A stretch of DNA of 64,000 nt from CAVRIA01 sp963721115 (GTDB lineage Bacteria; Desulfobacterota; Binatia; HRBIN30; CADEER01), in assembly GCA_963721115.1 (NCBI GenBank), contig CAVRIA010000006.1, positions 124,001-188,000 of the forward strand. The letters run 5' to 3'. Below the pieces are notes generated by a model. It saw only the letters and a program-made list of their open reading frames with translations, was not told the DNA's origin and did no database searches. A program made the translations under genes and the position numbers. Below, in pieces: positions 62,011 to 64,000 of the stretch; the first letter of the stretch is position 1; each line of letters starts with the position of its first letter.

Positions 62011-63273
62011 TCAGGCGCTGTGGAACCAGAAGCGCCGCACCGCCAGGCCCCTGCCGTGCTCGCCCGGGGTCTCGGGCTGGATCTTGACCTCCACCTCGTC
62101 GCCGGGGCGGGGGCGCCGCTCGCCGAGCGGCAGCTCGATCTGCCGCCAGCCGCCGCGCTCGACGGTGACCTCGGCGTCGACGTAGACGTTCTCCGGCCGC
62201 ACCCGCCCGAGCCAGCGGTCCCACACGACGGCGCGCAGGCGCGCCGCCGACGCTCCCGGCAGCGCCGGCGCGAAGACCTCGGCGCCGAAGGAGGCCAGGC
62301 TCTCGGGCGTCTTCAGAAACCCCTGGCCCTCTTCCCCCTGGATCCAACGCAGCTCGACCCCGCCGTCGCGCTCGAGGGGATACCAGCCGGCGGCGCACTG
62401 GATGCTGTCGTTGAGGCCCATCTCCATCCACGGGTACTTCACCAGCGTGTAGAACTGGATGTTGTCGAAGAGGCCGGGCGGGAAGTGCCAGCGAAAGCGC
62501 TCGCCGCGCCGCGCGCGCAGGAAGATGTGCTCGTCGCGCGGCATGTCCGAGTAGAGCCGCAAGAAGCGGCGCCACAGCGCGCGCTGCCATCTCTCTCCGC
62601 GCGGGATCGGGGCGAGGTCGCGCGTCACCATCGCCTCGACGGCGAAGCCGGTGCCCTCGATCAGCTCGCGCAGCTCGTGCGGGTTGTACTCGCGGTTGTG
62701 CCGGGCGCCGTAGCCGAACAGCGGCGAGTAGCGGTCGACCATCTGACTGCCGCCGCGCAGGAAGGTGGAGAAGCGCTCCAGCGAAAAGGCGTTGGGCGTG
62801 GTGACGACGGCGATTCCCCCCGGCCGCAGGACGCGGTGGATCTCGGCCAGGGAGCGCACCGGGTTGACGCCGAGATGCTCGATGAGCTCCGAGAAGAGCA
62901 CGACGTCGAAGCTCTCGTCCGCATAGGGGAAGGTGTCGGTCTCGATGTTGAACGCCTCGTACTCGAAAACGATCTCCTCGCCGGTGCGCTGGTGGACCAG
63001 GCGGTCGGCACCGTGCTTGGCGTCGGGGCCGAAGTAGTTGCCGTGCCGCAGCGCGCCCGTGCACAGGCGGTGCAGGCACAGGCTGAGGAAGTACGGGCTC
63101 GAGCCCAGCTCGAGCATGTCCTTGTCGCGAAAGGAGTCGGGGATCATCTCGAGGGTGGCGAGGAGGCGTGGCAGGCCGGTCGCGATGAGGCTCTGGCGCA
63201 CGCCCGGCTCCTCGAGCTCGGCGCGGAAGTGGACGAGGTCGTCTTTGAGCTTCTCGAGGTTCTCGGGTTGCAT
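62011..63273 (-). CDS. SAM-dependent methyltransferase with C-terminal beta domain
   Basis: 420 residues from ATG 63273. The first 250 residues are a class I methyltransferase: DKDMLELGSSPYFLSLCLHR, FDVVLFSELIEHLGVNPVRS, EIHRVLRPGGIAVVTTPNAF. About residues 290-420 form a beta-sandwich-like region (YPLERDGGVELRWIQGEEGQ, VYVDAEVTVERGGWRQIELP, WFHSA) such as is found in enzymes that bind sugars. The glycan-locus context suggests methylation of a glycan intermediate. It follows the partial GT-C gene on the same strand (gap about 115 bases). Confidence 0.85.
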   Translation of the reverse strand: MQPENLEKLKDDLVHFRAELEEPGVRQSLIATGLPRLLATLEMIPDSFRDKDMLELGSSPYFLSLCLHRLCTGALRHGNYFGPDAKHGADRLVHQRTGEEIVFEYEAFNIETDTFPYADESFDVVLFSELIEHLGVNPVRSLAEIHRVLRPGGIAVVTTPNAFSLERFSTFLRGGSQMVDRYSPLFGYGARHNREYNPHELRELIEGTGFAVEAMVTRDLAPIPRGERWQRALWRRFLRLYSDMPRDEHIFLRARRGERFRWHFPPGLFDNIQFYTLVKYPWMEMGLNDSIQCAAGWYPLERDGGVELRWIQGEEGQGFLKTPESLASFGAEVFAPALPGASAARLRAVVWDRWLGRVRPENVYVDAEVTVERGGWRQIELPLGERRPRPGDEVEVKIQPETPGEHGRGLAVRRFWFHSA

Positions 63274-63389
63274 GTGTTCTCTGCCGCTCCGGTCGTTGCG
63301 GGTTAAAGCCCAGGAGGGAGCCGATAGGCAAATCGCCGCGCATCGTCTTCCGGCGGGTCTCGGCCCGAGGGATGCGGCGAGGGGCGCGG

Positions 63390-64000
63390 TCAGCCGTGCG
63401 GGTTGCGCGCGTACAGCCGGTAGAAGCGCACCCTCATCTTGCCGCTCGGTCCCAGGCGGGCGACCTCGTGGAAGTGGGTCTTCAGGTACGCGGCGAACGG
63501 ATCGCGCGGCTTCACGAACAAGACATTCACGAGCACCATCGCCCGCGGGGCCCGTTCGAGGCATTCGATCGCCGTCCTGTACTGCTCCGCGGTGTTGTAG
63601 CGGGGAATCAGGAGATTGTACGGCGTCGGGTTGACCGCGGGCAGCGCCAGATAGATCCATGCTTCGTGCGGATAGACGAACAGTCGCGGCGGCGCGGCAT
63701 CGTCGACCTGGAGCGTCCGGCGCAGATCGCGGAGGAGGCCCCACTTGTCGTCGTCGCCGGCGAGCGTGCCGAAGGCGGTCGGGTAGAGCACCGGATTCGT
63801 CTTCCAGGCGAGGCGATAGTTGGTCCAACCCTTGGCGAGCACGATCGCGAGCGCCGCGGCCCAGGCGAGCCGCGCGACGGTCCGCGCCGCTCCCCTCCGC
63901 GAGAGCCACGGCGCCGTCCTGACGCGGTAGGCCATTCCGGCGAGCACCGGCAGCGCGAACGGGGCCGCGAACGCCACGTGAGCGATGTCGGGGTAGTAGA
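63390..64000 (-). CDS. GT-C membrane glycosyltransferase, C-terminal part (cut by window end)
   Basis: The frame is open to the window edge. The visible end reads YYPDIAHVAFAAPFALPVLA, the same kind of motif as YPAGDFFHMVMALPVF in the GT-C enzyme at 47,652, then a membrane helix (LAWAAALAIVLAKG) and a soluble C-terminal domain (AAPPRLFVYPHEAWIYLALP, LLIPRYNTAEQYRTAIECLE, VLVNVLFVKPRDPFAAYL). It would be a polyprenyl-sugar-dependent transferase of the same glycan pathway. Confidence 0.8.
   Translation of the reverse strand, partial: YYPDIAHVAFAAPFALPVLAGMAYRVRTAPWLSRRGAARTVARLAWAAALAIVLAKGWTNYRLAWKTNPVLYPTAFGTLAGDDDKWGLLRDLRRTLQVDDAAPPRLFVYPHEAWIYLALPAVNPTPYNLLIPRYNTAEQYRTAIECLERAPRAMVLVNVLFVKPRDPFAAYLKTHFHEVARLGPSGKMRVRFYRLYARNPHG

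Noticed and set aside
1..64000. tRNA, rRNA, riboswitch, integrase or phage genes
   Set aside because: Scanned for obvious conserved blocks and found none; short RNAs could still be missed by eye.

Overview
The window is GC-rich and gene-dense, with short intergenic gaps and no rRNA, tRNA or CRISPR that I could see. Lipoprotein lipoboxes, an RND transporter, a Wzm/Wzt glycan exporter and periplasmic or secreted proteins point to a Gram-negative (diderm) bacterium. Secreted proteins with Cys-rich repeats, dockerin-like F-hands and Pro/Thr linkers resemble those of uncultured deltaproteobacteria-like lineages such as Binatota. That placement is inference from protein style, not a phylogenetic result.

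Layout. (1) 1-5,000: mixed genes: the 3' end of a LysM lytic transglycosylase, a nucleotidyltransferase plus a membrane histidine kinase (minus strand), an isoaspartyl peptidase, a basic histone-like protein, and a secreted matrixin-type metalloprotease. (2) 5,400-11,800: RecQ helicase, a response regulator/kinase hybrid, a small Cys4 protein with a DUF493 protein, and PtsP. (3) 11,900-16,300: a secreted protein, a Ycf48-like lipoprotein and an RND/MMPL transporter carrying a PDZ-like insert. (4) 16,380-20,040: a Gld-like ABC transporter operon (ATPase, permease, GldG-like, DUF4340). (5) 20,180-37,700: a secreted-protein island. It holds a beta-helix/dockerin protein, Cys-rich and cohesin-like lipoproteins, and six paralogues sharing one C-terminal module of about 270 residues with twelve invariant cysteines. 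(6) 37,966-64,000: a surface-glycan locus with glycosyltransferases, Wzm/Wzt, a nucleotidyltransferase-GT2-methyltransferase fusion, GT-C membrane enzymes, several methyltransferases, a B12-type radical SAM protein, and an MBOAT + SGNH + ACP + fatty acyl-AMP ligase set that parallels the logic of DltABCD.

How it may work together (inference). Region 5 looks like a cell-surface assembly: a lipoprotein with two cohesin-like domains sits next to proteins with dockerin-like F-hand pairs, and the twelve-cysteine module is attached to three different N-terminal types. Region 6 would build, methylate, acylate and export a polysaccharide.

Several families of small interspersed repeats occur, some with terminal inverted repeats. 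Eight single-base frame breaks lie in otherwise conserved genes (seven are +1). They may be assembly errors or real decay, and each is flagged in its entry.
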